NCBI GenBank assembly: GCA_963731035.1
Contig: CAVSUY010000027.1
Coordinates: forward strand, 310,001 to 374,000
Source: JAANXG01 sp963731035
GTDB taxonomy: Bacteria > Pseudomonadota > Gammaproteobacteria > Arenicellales > JAANXG01
Direction of reading: 5' to 3'
DNA: 64,000 nt
Shown here: positions 14,868-23,792 of the stretch, in pieces
Layout of the letters: each line of letters begins with the position of its first letter
Numbering within the stretch: position 1 is the stretch's first letter
Position numbers and translations under genes: made by a program
Notes under the pieces: generated by a model
The model's database searches: none
Told to the model about the DNA's origin: nothing
The model's input: the letters and a program-made list of their open reading frames with translations, nothing else

Positions 14868-16370
14868 ATGAGCATCGAGATCACCGGAAAGGACCTGACC
14901 GTCCAGGCCGTGGTGAGCATCGCCCGCGCCGGTGAAAACGTGGTGCTCTCCACCGAAGCGCGCCGGGCGGTGGAATCCTGTCACGAATTCCTGCGCGCGT
15001 TGATGGACAGCGGACACCCGATCTACGGCGTGACCACCGGATTTGGGGCGCTCAGCACCACGGGCGTCAACGCCCGCGACAACGTCGCGGCCCAGGAAAA
15101 TATTCTGCGCAGCCATTCGTCCGGCGTCGGCGAACCGATGTCCGCCGAGGCGGTGCGGGCCATGATGGCGCTGCGCGCCAACGTGCTGGCCACCGGCATG
15201 GTGGGCGTGCGCCCGGTGACGCTGGACGCACTCATCGCCATGCTCAACGCCGGCGTCGTCCCCTACGTGCCCGAACGGGGCTCGGTGGGGGCGTGCGGGG
15301 ACCTCGCGCCGTTGTCCCATATGGCGCTGCCCCTTATTCCCGACGGCCGCGCCTGGTACGAGGACGAGCTCCTGCCCGGCGCCGTGGCCCTGCGCCGCGC
15401 CGGAATCGAGCCACCCGGCGTGGCGGATCGCGACGGTCTGGCCCTCAACAACGGCACCGAGCAGACCACCGCGGTGGCGGCCCTGGCCGTCGCCGACGCC
15501 GCGCGGACACTGGCCGCGGCCGAGGCGACGGCCGCCATGACCCTGGAAGCGCTGGGAGCCGTATCCGACTCTTTCGACGAGCGGGTGGCGCTGGCGAAAC
15601 CCCATCCCGGACAGATGGAGACCTCCCGGCGCCTGGGCGAGCTCACCCACGGCAGCGAGTTGGTGCTGCCGCCGGGTCCCGGCCACCTTCGGGACGCGCT
15701 CTCCCTGCGTTGCATCCCGCAGGTCATCGGCGCCGCGCGCGACACCTTGGAGATGGCGACACGGACCCTGGAGGTGGAAATCAACGCCGCCAACGACAAC
15801 CCGATCTTCGATGTGAGCGGCGGCTGGGTGACGAGCAACTCGGGCAACTTCCACGGCCAGCGGGTCGGCGAGATCTGCGATTTTCTGGCTATCTCGCTCA
15901 CCTCGGTGGCGGTGATCAGCGAGCGGCGCTCGGCCAAGCTGCTGGACGACCACCACAACAACGGGCTGCCGAAGTTCCTGGTCCATCCCCGGGCCAAGGC
16001 CGGCGTGAACAACGGTTTCATGATCCCGCAATACACGGCCGCGAGCCTGATCGCGGAGCTGCGCAAGAACGCCGCGCCCGCGAGTATCCAGTCGGTTCCC
16101 GTCGGTCTCGATACCGAAGACCATGTGCCCATGGCACCCGTCGCCGCACGCCACCTGGCGTGGGCGGTGGATACGGTGGAGACCATCGTCGCCATCGAGC
16201 TGCTGCTGGCCTGCCAGGGCCTGGACCTGCGCGAGAGGAAACCCGGTCCGCGCGTGCACGCTCTGCACGAAGCCGTCCGTAACCGGGTCCCGGTAATGAT
16301 CGACGACCGAGTGATCGCCGGCGACATCGCGGCAGTGAAGCAGCTGGTGCATCGAGGAGAGATCATATGA
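14868..16370 (+). CDS. Histidine ammonia-lyase-like enzyme with Ala-Cys-Gly MIO triad
   Basis: The product has 500 aa from the ATG at 14868 (MSIEITGKDL), the standard length for histidine ammonia-lyase. The catalytic Tyr is in YGVTTGFG (Y53). The MIO-forming segment GSVGACGDLAPLSH reads A142-C143-G144 where Ala-Ser-Gly is the rule. S82-H83 (RSHSSGVG) matches the histidine-selective form rather than phenylalanine or tyrosine lyases. It eliminates ammonia from an amino acid, probably histidine. No hutU, hutI or hutG lies nearby. Instead an amino acid ABC transporter follows, which suggests uptake and deamination of the same substrate. Confidence 0.9.
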   Translation: MSIEITGKDLTVQAVVSIARAGENVVLSTEARRAVESCHEFLRALMDSGHPIYGVTTGFGALSTTGVNARDNVAAQENILRSHSSGVGEPMSAEAVRAMMALRANVLATGMVGVRPVTLDALIAMLNAGVVPYVPERGSVGACGDLAPLSHMALPLIPDGRAWYEDELLPGAVALRRAGIEPPGVADRDGLALNNGTEQTTAVAALAVADAARTLAAAEATAAMTLEALGAVSDSFDERVALAKPHPGQMETSRRLGELTHGSELVLPPGPGHLRDALSLRCIPQVIGAARDTLEMATRTLEVEINAANDNPIFDVSGGWVTSNSGNFHGQRVGEICDFLAISLTSVAVISERRSAKLLDDHHNNGLPKFLVHPRAKAGVNNGFMIPQYTAASLIAELRKNAAPASIQSVPVGLDTEDHVPMAPVAARHLAWAVDTVETIVAIELLLACQGLDLRERKPGPRVHALHEAVRNRVPVMIDDRVIAGDIAAVKQLVHRGEII

Positions 16371-16462
16371 GCCGTCCCCGGCGCGCCGCGCGGGTTCGCA
16401 GGCGCGCGGGCCGTGGCCGGTCCTTTTCCAACAACCTTAGCTCCATCAGGAGGACGATATGA
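16367..16462 (+). CDS. Possible 31-aa Arg-rich coupling ORF
   Basis: The ATG overlaps the lyase stop as ATGA and is preceded by GAGGAGAG at ideal spacing. The stop overlaps the next gene's ATG, again as ATGA. The predicted product has 31 residues with 11 arginines. The double overlap would translationally couple the lyase to the binding protein. There is no homology support, and a GC-rich spacer can yield such an ORF by chance. Confidence 0.35.
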   Translation: MSRPRRAARVRRRAGRGRSFSNNLSSIRRTI

Positions 16463-17628
16463 AAGCACGACGAGTCATGCGCCGGTTTCTACTCTCCACG
16501 GCGTTGGTCGCCGTCGCCGCGTTCGGCGGCACGGCTTCCGCCCAGGATACGCTCAAGATCGGCTTCTTCTCCCCGCAAACCGGCTTCGCCGGCGCCGACG
16601 GCGTGTCGGCGCTGCACGGCGCCCAGATTGCGGTGGACTTCATCAACGACGCCGGTGGTCTGATGGGCAAGAAGGTCGAGCTCGTCAGCTACGACGATGC
16701 CAGCAAACCGGACCAGGCGGCCAACGTGGCGCAGAAGCTCACCCAGAGCGACCGGGTACCGGTGGCGGTCAGCGGCTCGTACTCATTCCTGACCCGGCCC
16801 GCCGCCGCCATCTTTCAGCGTGCCAAAACGCCGCTGATGACGGCCTACGCGGTGCACCCGCAGATCACCGCCACCGGCAACTACATCTTTGCCACCAGCC
16901 TGCCGGCGGCCGAGGAAGGCGCGGCAGCGGCTTGGACCGTAGCCAAGGTAATGAAGAAGAAGAGGGTCGCCCTGGTGACCATGGACAACGACGCCGGTAC
17001 CTCCCTGGCCGCTGCCTTCAGGAAGGAAGCCGGAACCCTCGGCCTCGATATCCTGACCGAGGAAAAATACTCACTGGACGACAAGGACCTGCGCCCAATC
17101 CTGAACCGCATCAAGGGCATGAACCCAGACGTGATCTACGCCAACGGCTATTACGACAACGCCGCGCTCTTGGTGAACCAGCGCCAGGAGCTGGGCATCG
17201 ACATTCCGGTGCTGGGAATGGAAGGCTTCGATTCACCCAAATTCATCGAGTTGTCCAAGCCGGGCGCGGCCGAGGGCACGATGCTCACCACGGCACTTGA
17301 CCGCGACAGCAAGAACCCTCTGGTGCAGAAGTTCATTACCCGGTTCCAGAAGCAGTACAACATCGCGCCGGACATGGTGGGCGCGTCATCCTTCGACGCC
17401 GTGACCATACTCGCGGAAGCGATCAAACGCGCCAACTCAACCGATGCCGACGCCGTGGTTAAGGCACTGCATGGAATCGACAACTTTGACGGCGTGGTGA
17501 CCGGACCTTTCTATGGCTTCACCGACGACGGCCAGGTTATCAAGCCTTCGGTGGTGCAGATCGTGAAGAACGGAGCGTTTCACCACTACGCCGTTATCGA
17601 CGATCCGGCCATCCGCATGATGCACTGA
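16459..17628 (+). CDS. livK: Branched-chain-type amino acid ABC transporter, periplasmic binding protein
   Basis: The product has 389 aa with a perfect AGGAGG upstream. The signal peptide has a positive start, a hydrophobic core and cleavage after TASA (before QDTLKIGFF). The body is the LivK/LivJ type I periplasmic fold (SPQTGFAGADG, NDAGGLMGKKVEL, GYYDNAALLV). It captures branched-chain or other amino acids in the periplasm and begins a livKHMGF operon after the lyase gene. A ligand matching the lyase substrate is inferred only from position. Confidence 0.92.
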   Translation: MKARRVMRRFLLSTALVAVAAFGGTASAQDTLKIGFFSPQTGFAGADGVSALHGAQIAVDFINDAGGLMGKKVELVSYDDASKPDQAANVAQKLTQSDRVPVAVSGSYSFLTRPAAAIFQRAKTPLMTAYAVHPQITATGNYIFATSLPAAEEGAAAAWTVAKVMKKKRVALVTMDNDAGTSLAAAFRKEAGTLGLDILTEEKYSLDDKDLRPILNRIKGMNPDVIYANGYYDNAALLVNQRQELGIDIPVLGMEGFDSPKFIELSKPGAAEGTMLTTALDRDSKNPLVQKFITRFQKQYNIAPDMVGASSFDAVTILAEAIKRANSTDADAVVKALHGIDNFDGVVTGPFYGFTDDGQVIKPSVVQIVKNGAFHHYAVIDDPAIRMMH

Positions 17629-17658
17629 GGACGTCTTGACCTCCTCACGAGCCGGGAC

Positions 17659-18546
17659 GTGACCGTGTCCGGGCTGGGTCCGACCATTGCCAACATCCTG
17701 GTGACCGGCAGCGTCTACACGCTCATCGCCATCGGCCTCACCATGGTGTACGGGATGCTGCGCATCCTGCACATCGCCCACGCGGGGGTGTACGCCGTCG
17801 GGGCGATGGTCGGGTTGTTCGTGTTCAACGCCCTCCCCGTCGGTTTCTGGCCCGCCGCCCTGGCGGCAGTGGTCGCCTCGGGTCTGCTCGGGGTGCTCAT
17901 CTATCATCTGGCTTACCGCTGGGTGTTGAGCGCCCCGCGCGGTACCCCGCTCATCGTCAGCATCGGGATCTTCATCGCCCTGCAGGCGCTGATGGAGCGT
18001 CCGTTTCTGCTGGGTCCCACCACCCAAAGCTTCGATGCCGACGTCGGCCTGCCCACATTCGACGCCGGCGGCGCGTTTCAGCTCACCCCGGCGCAGCTCG
18101 CCATCGTACTGGCCACGTCCGCCTGCGGTCTGGCGGTTTGGTACGTACTCAATCGCACCGTGCTTGGTCTCTCCTGGCGCGCCCTGTCCGAGGATCAGAA
18201 CATGGCGCGCTCCCTGGGAGTATCCACGGGGCGCGCAGTGTCCCTCAATATGTTCCTGGGCTCGGCCATGGCCGGGCTGGCCGGCGTGCTGATTGCGGTA
18301 TACCAGAACGGTGTCAACGCCCATATGGGTGAAGTCGTGGCCTACAAAGCCTTCGTAGTGGTGGTGCTGGGGGGCCTGGGGAGCGTCGGTGGAGCCGCCG
18401 CCGCGGCCTTCATTCTGGCCGCCGTGGAGATCCTGATCTCGACCTACCTGGGGAGCCTGTTTCCGCGCGACGCCATCGGCTTCGCGGTGCTGATCCTCAT
18501 CCTGCTGTTCATGCCGCGCGGTCTGCTCGGCAAGAGCCTCGACTGA
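17659..18546 (+). CDS. livH: Branched-chain-type amino acid ABC transporter permease LivH
   Basis: The product has 295 aa from a GTG at 17659 (a second in-frame GTG lies at 17665). It is a polytopic membrane protein with about eight hydrophobic segments. Family motifs include LTMVYGMLRILHIAHAG near the start and KAFVVVVLGGLGSVGGA near the end. It forms the inner-membrane channel with LivM, encoded 22 bp downstream. Confidence 0.92.
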   Translation: MTVSGLGPTIANILVTGSVYTLIAIGLTMVYGMLRILHIAHAGVYAVGAMVGLFVFNALPVGFWPAALAAVVASGLLGVLIYHLAYRWVLSAPRGTPLIVSIGIFIALQALMERPFLLGPTTQSFDADVGLPTFDAGGAFQLTPAQLAIVLATSACGLAVWYVLNRTVLGLSWRALSEDQNMARSLGVSTGRAVSLNMFLGSAMAGLAGVLIAVYQNGVNAHMGEVVAYKAFVVVVLGGLGSVGGAAAAAFILAAVEILISTYLGSLFPRDAIGFAVLILILLFMPRGLLGKSLD

Positions 18547-18567
18547 CCGCCGCCCCGGCCGCCTCCC

Positions 18568-19464
18568 GTGGACGCCTATCTCGTTTCGGTGCTCACCTTC
18601 ATTGTCATCTGGACGATGATGGCGATGTCGTTGAACCTGCTGGTGGGCTACGCCGGACAGGTGTCCCTCGGGCATGCCGCCTTTTTCGGTATAGGCGCCT
18701 ACACCGAAGCAGTGTGCACAGTGAACGTTCCGATGCCTTTCCCGATGGACCTGGTGATGTCGGTGCTGGTAAGCGCCGCCATTGGCGGACTGCTGGGTCT
18801 GCCGGCCTTGCGGGTGCGCCACGATTTCCTGGTGCTGGCCACCATCGGCATCAACTTCATCGTGGTGGCTATCTTCCGATACACGCCGGCTCTGGGCGGC
18901 GCGCTCGGTATCGTCGGTATTCCGCCTTTCGAGGTGGGCGGGGTCGAGTTCCTGGGTCTCAACATGCTGCTGCTCACGCTGGGTCTCGCGGTGCTGCTGT
19001 TCATCGGCCAATGGCTGCTGCTCAGGAGCTGGTTCGGCCTGCGACTCATGGCCATTCGTGAGGACGAGGATGCCGCCGCCGCCATGGGCATCAATACCGC
19101 ATCCACCAAGATCTGGGCCTTTGTCATCGCCGCTGCGGCGGCGGGGCTGGCGGGCGCTTTCTATGCGCGCCAGCTCGGCAGCGTGTTTCCCGACAATTTC
19201 GGCTTCATCGAGTCGGTGAGCGTGCTGACCATGGTGGTTCTGGGGGGGCCGGGCACCCTCATCGGACCGGTGATCGGGGCCGTGATCATTGCCGGGATGC
19301 CGGAGTATCTGCGGCCAATCAGGGAATGGCGCTATGTAATCTACGGCATCATCCTGGTACTGCTCATGATCTTCGAACCTCAGGGCCTGTTCGGTCGTGG
19401 CAGCCATCTGCGGGTCTGGCTCTCAACGCTCGTCGGGGTACGCATGAAGAGAGACGCGGCGTGA
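18568..19464 (+). CDS. livM: Branched-chain-type amino acid ABC transporter permease LivM
   Basis: The product has 298 aa from a GTG start. It is polytopic with family motifs SLNLLVGYAGQVSLGHAAFF, LRVRHDFLVLATIG and VLTMVVLGGPGTLIGPVIGA. It pairs with LivH. The stop overlaps the LivG start (TGATG). Confidence 0.92.
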   Translation: MDAYLVSVLTFIVIWTMMAMSLNLLVGYAGQVSLGHAAFFGIGAYTEAVCTVNVPMPFPMDLVMSVLVSAAIGGLLGLPALRVRHDFLVLATIGINFIVVAIFRYTPALGGALGIVGIPPFEVGGVEFLGLNMLLLTLGLAVLLFIGQWLLLRSWFGLRLMAIREDEDAAAAMGINTASTKIWAFVIAAAAAGLAGAFYARQLGSVFPDNFGFIESVSVLTMVVLGGPGTLIGPVIGAVIIAGMPEYLRPIREWRYVIYGIILVLLMIFEPQGLFGRGSHLRVWLSTLVGVRMKRDAA

Positions 19465-20216
19465 TGGCGGACACCCTGCTCGCAGCACACGCGATTTCCA
19501 AGCATTTCGGGGGCCTGGAAGCCTTGTCAGGTGTGGATTTCGAGATCGGCCGCGGCGAGATCCTGGGGCTGATTGGTCCCAACGGTGCCGGTAAGAGCAC
19601 CTTGTTCAACTGTATCGCCGGGGCTCTGCCCGTCACCGGCGGACGGATCGTGTTCGAGGGTCGTGAGCTGTCCCGGCGGCCGGCCGCCAGCCGTGCCCGC
19701 CTGGGGATAGGACGCACCTTCCAGCTCGGCAAGCTGTTCACGGAGCTCAGCGTGATCGAAAACGTGATCATGGGGCTCGGCATCGGCGCCTATGGATCGT
19801 TGTGGCGCTCGCTGGCGGGTTCCTTCCGCCGCGAAAAGGTGATCCGGCACGCCGAACGGCTGCTCGATCGCTTCGGCCTCGCCGACTACCGCGGCCACGC
19901 CATCGAAGAGTTGCCGATGGGAGTACAGCGGCGAGTGGAGACCGCGCGCGCCATCGCCACCGGCCCAAAGCTGCTGCTGCTCGACGAGCCCGCGGCCGGC
20001 CTGACCCACAAGGAAGCCGGAGAATACGCTCAGATGGTGCGGGACATCCGAGACGACCAGGTCACCGTCATGCTCATCGAGCACAATATGCCTTTCGCCA
20101 TGAACCTGGTGGACCGGGTATTGGTGCTGGTGGAAGGCAGGCTCATCGCCGGAGGTCCCCCTGCCGAGGTGCGCAACGACCCGCAGGTGATCGAGGCCTA
20201 CCTCGGTACCGAGTGA
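19464..20216 (+). CDS. livG: Branched-chain-type amino acid ABC transporter ATPase LivG
   Basis: The product has 250 aa from the ATG at 19464, which overlaps the LivM stop. The frame is open further upstream inside livM, but that part is not LivG-like. Walker A is GPNGAGKST, the signature region is LPMGVQRRVETARA, and Walker B is LLLLDEPAAGL. The signature replaces the usual LSGGQ with LPMGV, as LivG proteins often vary here. Its stop overlaps the next start. Confidence 0.93.
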   Translation: MADTLLAAHAISKHFGGLEALSGVDFEIGRGEILGLIGPNGAGKSTLFNCIAGALPVTGGRIVFEGRELSRRPAASRARLGIGRTFQLGKLFTELSVIENVIMGLGIGAYGSLWRSLAGSFRREKVIRHAERLLDRFGLADYRGHAIEELPMGVQRRVETARAIATGPKLLLLDEPAAGLTHKEAGEYAQMVRDIRDDQVTVMLIEHNMPFAMNLVDRVLVLVEGRLIAGGPPAEVRNDPQVIEAYLGTE

Positions 20217-20920
20217 TGGCATTTCTTGAAATCCGCGGGCTGAAAGTCGTCTACAACCGCTACATCGAGGCGGTGCACGGCATCGACCTCGAGGTGGTGA
20301 AAGGATCCAGCGGCGCCATCATCGGCGCCAACGGCGCCGGCAAGTCCTCCATCATGAAAGTGTTGGCCGGCTGGCACCCGCCCGCCGCGGGACGAGTCCT
20401 GTTCGACGGCAAGGACATTACCGACGCATCGCCCGAGCAGCGCGCCCGCCTCGGGATAGCCTGCATTCCCGAGGGCGGCCACATCTTCCAGCGCCTGACC
20501 GTGCGCGAAAACCTGCTCATGGGCGGTTATCTCCAGGAGCAGCCGATCGCCCGCATCGACGAAGCGTGCGCGCCGTTCCCGGTATTGGTAGAACGCATGG
20601 AACAACTCGCCGGCACCCTCTCGGGCGGGGAACGCCAGATGTTGGCGATCGCCCGCGCCATCATGGCCGGCCCCCGCCTGCTTCTGATCGACGAAATGTC
20701 CATCGGACTCATGCCTCAGGCGGTGAATCATGTGTTCGAAGCCATTGCACACCTCATCGCCCAGGGCGTTTCGGTGCTCCTTACCGAGCAGAACGCGCGC
20801 AAAGCCATGGCCGCTGTTGATCACGTCTACCTGCTCGAGAACGGCCGCATCGTGCTCGACGGCGAGCCGGCCGAAGTTGCCGAGGACCCGCGGGTGGTGG
20901 AAGTGTACCTGGGAGCTTGA
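20216..20920 (+). CDS. livF: Branched-chain-type amino acid ABC transporter ATPase LivF
   Basis: The product has 234 aa from the ATG at 20216, which overlaps the LivG stop. Walker A is GANGAGKSS, the signature is LSGGERQML, and the Walker B region is LLLIDEMSIGL. It ends the livKHMGF operon. It is the second nucleotide-binding subunit, powering import. Confidence 0.93.
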   Translation: MAFLEIRGLKVVYNRYIEAVHGIDLEVVKGSSGAIIGANGAGKSSIMKVLAGWHPPAAGRVLFDGKDITDASPEQRARLGIACIPEGGHIFQRLTVRENLLMGGYLQEQPIARIDEACAPFPVLVERMEQLAGTLSGGERQMLAIARAIMAGPRLLLIDEMSIGLMPQAVNHVFEAIAHLIAQGVSVLLTEQNARKAMAAVDHVYLLENGRIVLDGEPAEVAEDPRVVEVYLGA

Positions 20921-21007
20921 CCCCGGCCAGGAATAGATCGGTTTAACGGCCTCCGCTCTTCCATTCCAAAATCGTTTCAGTTACGGAGCATTGCCGGCAA
21001 ACGCGGC

Positions 21008-21013
21008 TATAAT
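21008..21013 (+). promoter_or_regulatory. -10 element upstream of the YegP gene
   Basis: A perfect TATAAT sits 43 bp before the start at 21056, in a region with no other gene. A matching -35 is unclear, the nearest candidate being TTACGG at 20981 with a spacing of 21. GAGGAGAGG forms the ribosome-binding site before the ATG. Confidence 0.5.
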
Positions 21014-21055
21014 CCTTTCACCTGAAATTCTACAACACTGAGGAGAGGCCGACAC

Positions 21056-21385
21056 ATGGCGGCAAAGTTCGAGTTGTACAAAGACAAGAAGGGCGAGTTC
21101 CGCTTCCGGTTGAAGGCGACCAACGGACAGGTCATTCTCAGCAGCGAAGGGTACAAATCCAAAGTCTCAGCGAAGAAGGGTATTGCTTCCGTTCAGAAGA
21201 ACTCGCAGAAGGAATCCCGCTTCCCGAAGAAGGACAGCAAGGGAAAGTTCATGTTCAATCTCATTGCGACCAACGGGCAGGTGGTCGGAACCAGTGAGCG
21301 CTACGACACTGAACGGGCCTGCGACAACGGCATACGGTCTGTCAACAGGAACGCGTCCGCCGCCCAGGTCATCGATCTCACCTGA
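21056..21385 (+). CDS. YegP-family protein (two DUF1508 repeats)
   Basis: The product has 109 aa with a strong GAGGAGAGG ribosome-binding site. Two tandem DUF1508 repeats are visible, each with a pattern F-x-L/F-K-D-x-K-G-x-F-x-F-x-L-x-A-T-N-G-Q (residues 5-25 and 56-76). The family is small, cytoplasmic and of unknown function. It is typically solitary, as here. Confidence 0.92.
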   Translation: MAAKFELYKDKKGEFRFRLKATNGQVILSSEGYKSKVSAKKGIASVQKNSQKESRFPKKDSKGKFMFNLIATNGQVVGTSERYDTERACDNGIRSVNRNASAAQVIDLT

Positions 21386-21400
21386 GTCGGAGGCCGGCGT

Positions 21401-22504
21401 TCATCTCTGCTCCGGCGGGAGCAGCACCAGCTTGCCCGGATACTTCTTGGCAATGAAGTCCTCCTGGGCCTGCGCGATGTTCCTGAGGGGATAGGTCCGC
21501 GAGACGAGAGGACGGATCCGGCCCTGCTCGATGTAACCGACGAGATTCTCGAACACGGCCGCTTCTTGCCAGGTGCATCCGTAGAATGTCAGGTCCTTGA
21601 GGTAGAGGGTGCGGATGTCGAGCTCCACCATGGGCCCGGCGATGGCCCCTGCGGTGGCGTAGCGCCCGCCCCGCCGCAGGACATCCAACAGCCGCGTCCA
21701 GCCGGGCCCGGCGATCAGGTCAACCACGACGCATACGGAATCGCGGCCCAGCTCGGCCGCCGGGTCCTGATCGCGGTCGAGCACGCGTTCCGCCCCGACC
21801 TGCTTCACCCAATCGGCTTTGGCGGAACTGGATACCGCGATCACTTCAGCGCCGCGGCAGCGCGCCAGTTGAACCACCGCGGAGCCGACCCCACCGCTGG
21901 CGCCGGTCACCAGCACGCGGTCGCCCTCCCCGACGCCACTGCGATGCAGGAGGCCCTCGGCGGTCGAGTACGCGCAGGGGATGGAAGCCAGCTCGACGTC
22001 CGACCAGTCACAATCCACGGGGAAGACGTCGGCGGCGGGCGCCAGTGTGTACTGCGCGAACGCGCCGTGCCTCTCGGAGCCGAGCCAGCACGACTCGAAG
22101 GGTCGGAAATCGGTGTAGCCGAGCATGCAGCTTCGTATCAGGACTCGATCACCGATGCGCACCCGGTCTACTTCCTCCCCCACATCGACGATATGGCCGC
22201 AGCAGTCCGCGCCCTGGATGCGCGGAAACGACATCGGGACTCCCGACCAGCTCCCGTCCTCTATTTTCACTCCAGCATTACCTGCATCACCGGCGGCGTC
22301 CGTGTCTCCGGCCGCCCGCTTCGAGTACCAGCCCACTCTGGTATTAATGTCGGTATTGTTGACACCCGCGGCCGCGACCCGGATCAATACCTCCCCCGCT
22401 TCCGCCCTCGGCACCGGCACATCCTCCCTGTATTCCAGTTTATCCATGCCGCCGTGGCCGGTAAGAAGCACTGCCGCCATGGTTTCGGGGATCTGCTCGG
22501 ACAT
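21401..22504 (-). CDS. Medium-chain (zinc-type) alcohol dehydrogenase/quinone reductase family protein
   Basis: The product has 367 aa from the ATG at 22504 (MSEQIPETMAAVLLTGHGG). Upstream in-frame residues look like non-coding low-complexity sequence. The GroES-like domain contains VAAAGVNNTDINTRVGWYS and GADCCGHIVDVG. The nucleotide fold is LVTGASGGVGSAVVQLA. It oxidises or reduces an alcohol, aldehyde or quinone with NAD(P). The classic structural-zinc cysteine block is absent, so a quinone-oxidoreductase-like subtype is likely. Substrate unknown. Confidence 0.85.
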   Translation of the reverse strand: MSEQIPETMAAVLLTGHGGMDKLEYREDVPVPRAEAGEVLIRVAAAGVNNTDINTRVGWYSKRAAGDTDAAGDAGNAGVKIEDGSWSGVPMSFPRIQGADCCGHIVDVGEEVDRVRIGDRVLIRSCMLGYTDFRPFESCWLGSERHGAFAQYTLAPAADVFPVDCDWSDVELASIPCAYSTAEGLLHRSGVGEGDRVLVTGASGGVGSAVVQLARCRGAEVIAVSSSAKADWVKQVGAERVLDRDQDPAAELGRDSVCVVVDLIAGPGWTRLLDVLRRGGRYATAGAIAGPMVELDIRTLYLKDLTFYGCTWQEAAVFENLVGYIEQGRIRPLVSRTYPLRNIAQAQEDFIAKKYPGKLVLLPPEQR

Positions 22505-22742
22505 GCCGGAATTAACGCCGAAAGCCGAGCCCGATCCGGCTTTCCGCCGAGGCATCGCGGCCTTCTTGAACGAGCTCGGGCCGATGGCAGGCCCGTGGCG
22601 GCGTCTCCGGGCCGCCGACCGGCCAGGGCGCCCGCAAGGCGATGGCTCGAGCGTGCGGTACCCGACTCTTATCGACGGCACGCACCCAGTTTTCGTACGG
22701 TCTCTTCTGCTGAGTTTCGAGCACCGGTCCGCATGACCCTGT

Positions 22743-23792
22743 TCAGCGGTATCTGGCCTGTACCTCGTCCAGAATCGCGGCCTGATCGGCGCGCCGCCGT
22801 GCGTTCACCAGCGATCCAGGCGCGGTGTGGTTCAGCAAATGCATGTCCCTGCCTTCCTCCTCCAGGTGAAGCAGCCCGGTGACAACCTCCCCCGCTTCGC
22901 GGTGCCGCTCCAGGTAACCGAAGGCCCGGGCGCGATCGCTGGGATCGTGGTCCACGTCCACCTTGCGAAGCATGATAATGGAACCGTCGTGCAGGCGAAC
23001 GGGTATCGCCGCCCCCTTGGCGTACTCCACGCGAATCTCCTCCCGGGGCTCGATCAGGTCGGTGTGGATGGCGGGATGGTAGAACTCGCGCGTATGAGCG
23101 TAGCTCTTGGTGCTGCCTTCGTGGTCGTTGAACGCCACACAGGGGCTGATGACATCGATCATCGAGAAGCCGCTGTGCTTGAGGCCCGCCTTGATGAGAG
23201 TGACGAGCTGCTCCTTGTCACCGGAGAAGCCGCGGGCGACGAAAGTGCAGCCCAGCGACAGTGCGGTGAGCACCGGGTCGATGGGCGGCAGCTCGTTCAC
23301 CTCGCCCTTCTTGGCCCGGGTACCGACATCCGCGCTGGCGGAGAACTGGCCCTTGGTCAGACCGTACACGCCGTTGTTCTCGATCAGGTAAAGCATGTCC
23401 ACGTTGCGGCGTATGGCATGGGCGAATTGGCCAAAGCCTATGGACAGCGAATCGCCGTCGCCGGAGACGCCGATGAAGTGGAGGTCCCGGTTGGCGGCGT
23501 TGGCGCCGGTGGCGATGGAAGGCATACGCCCGTGCACGGCGTTGATGCCATGTGCCTGCCTCAGGAAGTAGGCTGGAGTCTTGGAAGAGCAACCGATACC
23601 GCTCATCTTGGCGACTTTGTGGGGCTCGATACCGAGCTCCCAACAGGCCTGGATCAGCGCCGCGGTGATGGAGTCATGGCCGCAGCCGGCGCACAGCGTC
23701 GACATGCCACCCTCGTAATCCCGAACCGTGAAGCCCAGGCCGTTGACGGGCAGCCCTGAATGATGGACCGCGGGCTTCTTCACGTAGCTCAT
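22743..23792 (-). CDS. korB: 2-oxoacid:ferredoxin oxidoreductase, beta subunit
   Basis: The product has 349 aa with the ThDP-binding beta-subunit features STLCAGCGHDSITAAL, SGIGCSSKTPAYFL, GDGDSLSIGFGQFAHAIRRN and ENNGVYGLTKGQFS. It lacks its own ferredoxin domain. It overlaps the alpha gene by 4 bp. With that subunit it would oxidise a 2-oxoacid (probably 2-oxoglutarate) to the acyl-CoA and reduce ferredoxin. Pyruvate or indolepyruvate specificity cannot be excluded. Confidence 0.92.
   Translation of the reverse strand: MSYVKKPAVHHSGLPVNGLGFTVRDYEGGMSTLCAGCGHDSITAALIQACWELGIEPHKVAKMSGIGCSSKTPAYFLRQAHGINAVHGRMPSIATGANAANRDLHFIGVSGDGDSLSIGFGQFAHAIRRNVDMLYLIENNGVYGLTKGQFSASADVGTRAKKGEVNELPPIDPVLTALSLGCTFVARGFSGDKEQLVTLIKAGLKHSGFSMIDVISPCVAFNDHEGSTKSYAHTREFYHPAIHTDLIEPREEIRVEYAKGAAIPVRLHDGSIIMLRKVDVDHDPSDRARAFGYLERHREAGEVVTGLLHLEEEGRDMHLLNHTAPGSLVNARRRADQAAILDEVQARYR

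Noticed and set aside
14754..16352. 532-aa reverse-strand ORF opposite the ammonia-lyase
   Set aside because: Antisense shadow. The plus-strand frame carries the full HAL active site.
17437..19407. 656-aa reverse-strand ORF opposite the liv permeases
   Set aside because: It is rich in His, Gln, Gly and Arg with no domain. It is the antisense reading of clearly recognised livK/livH/livM in high-GC DNA.
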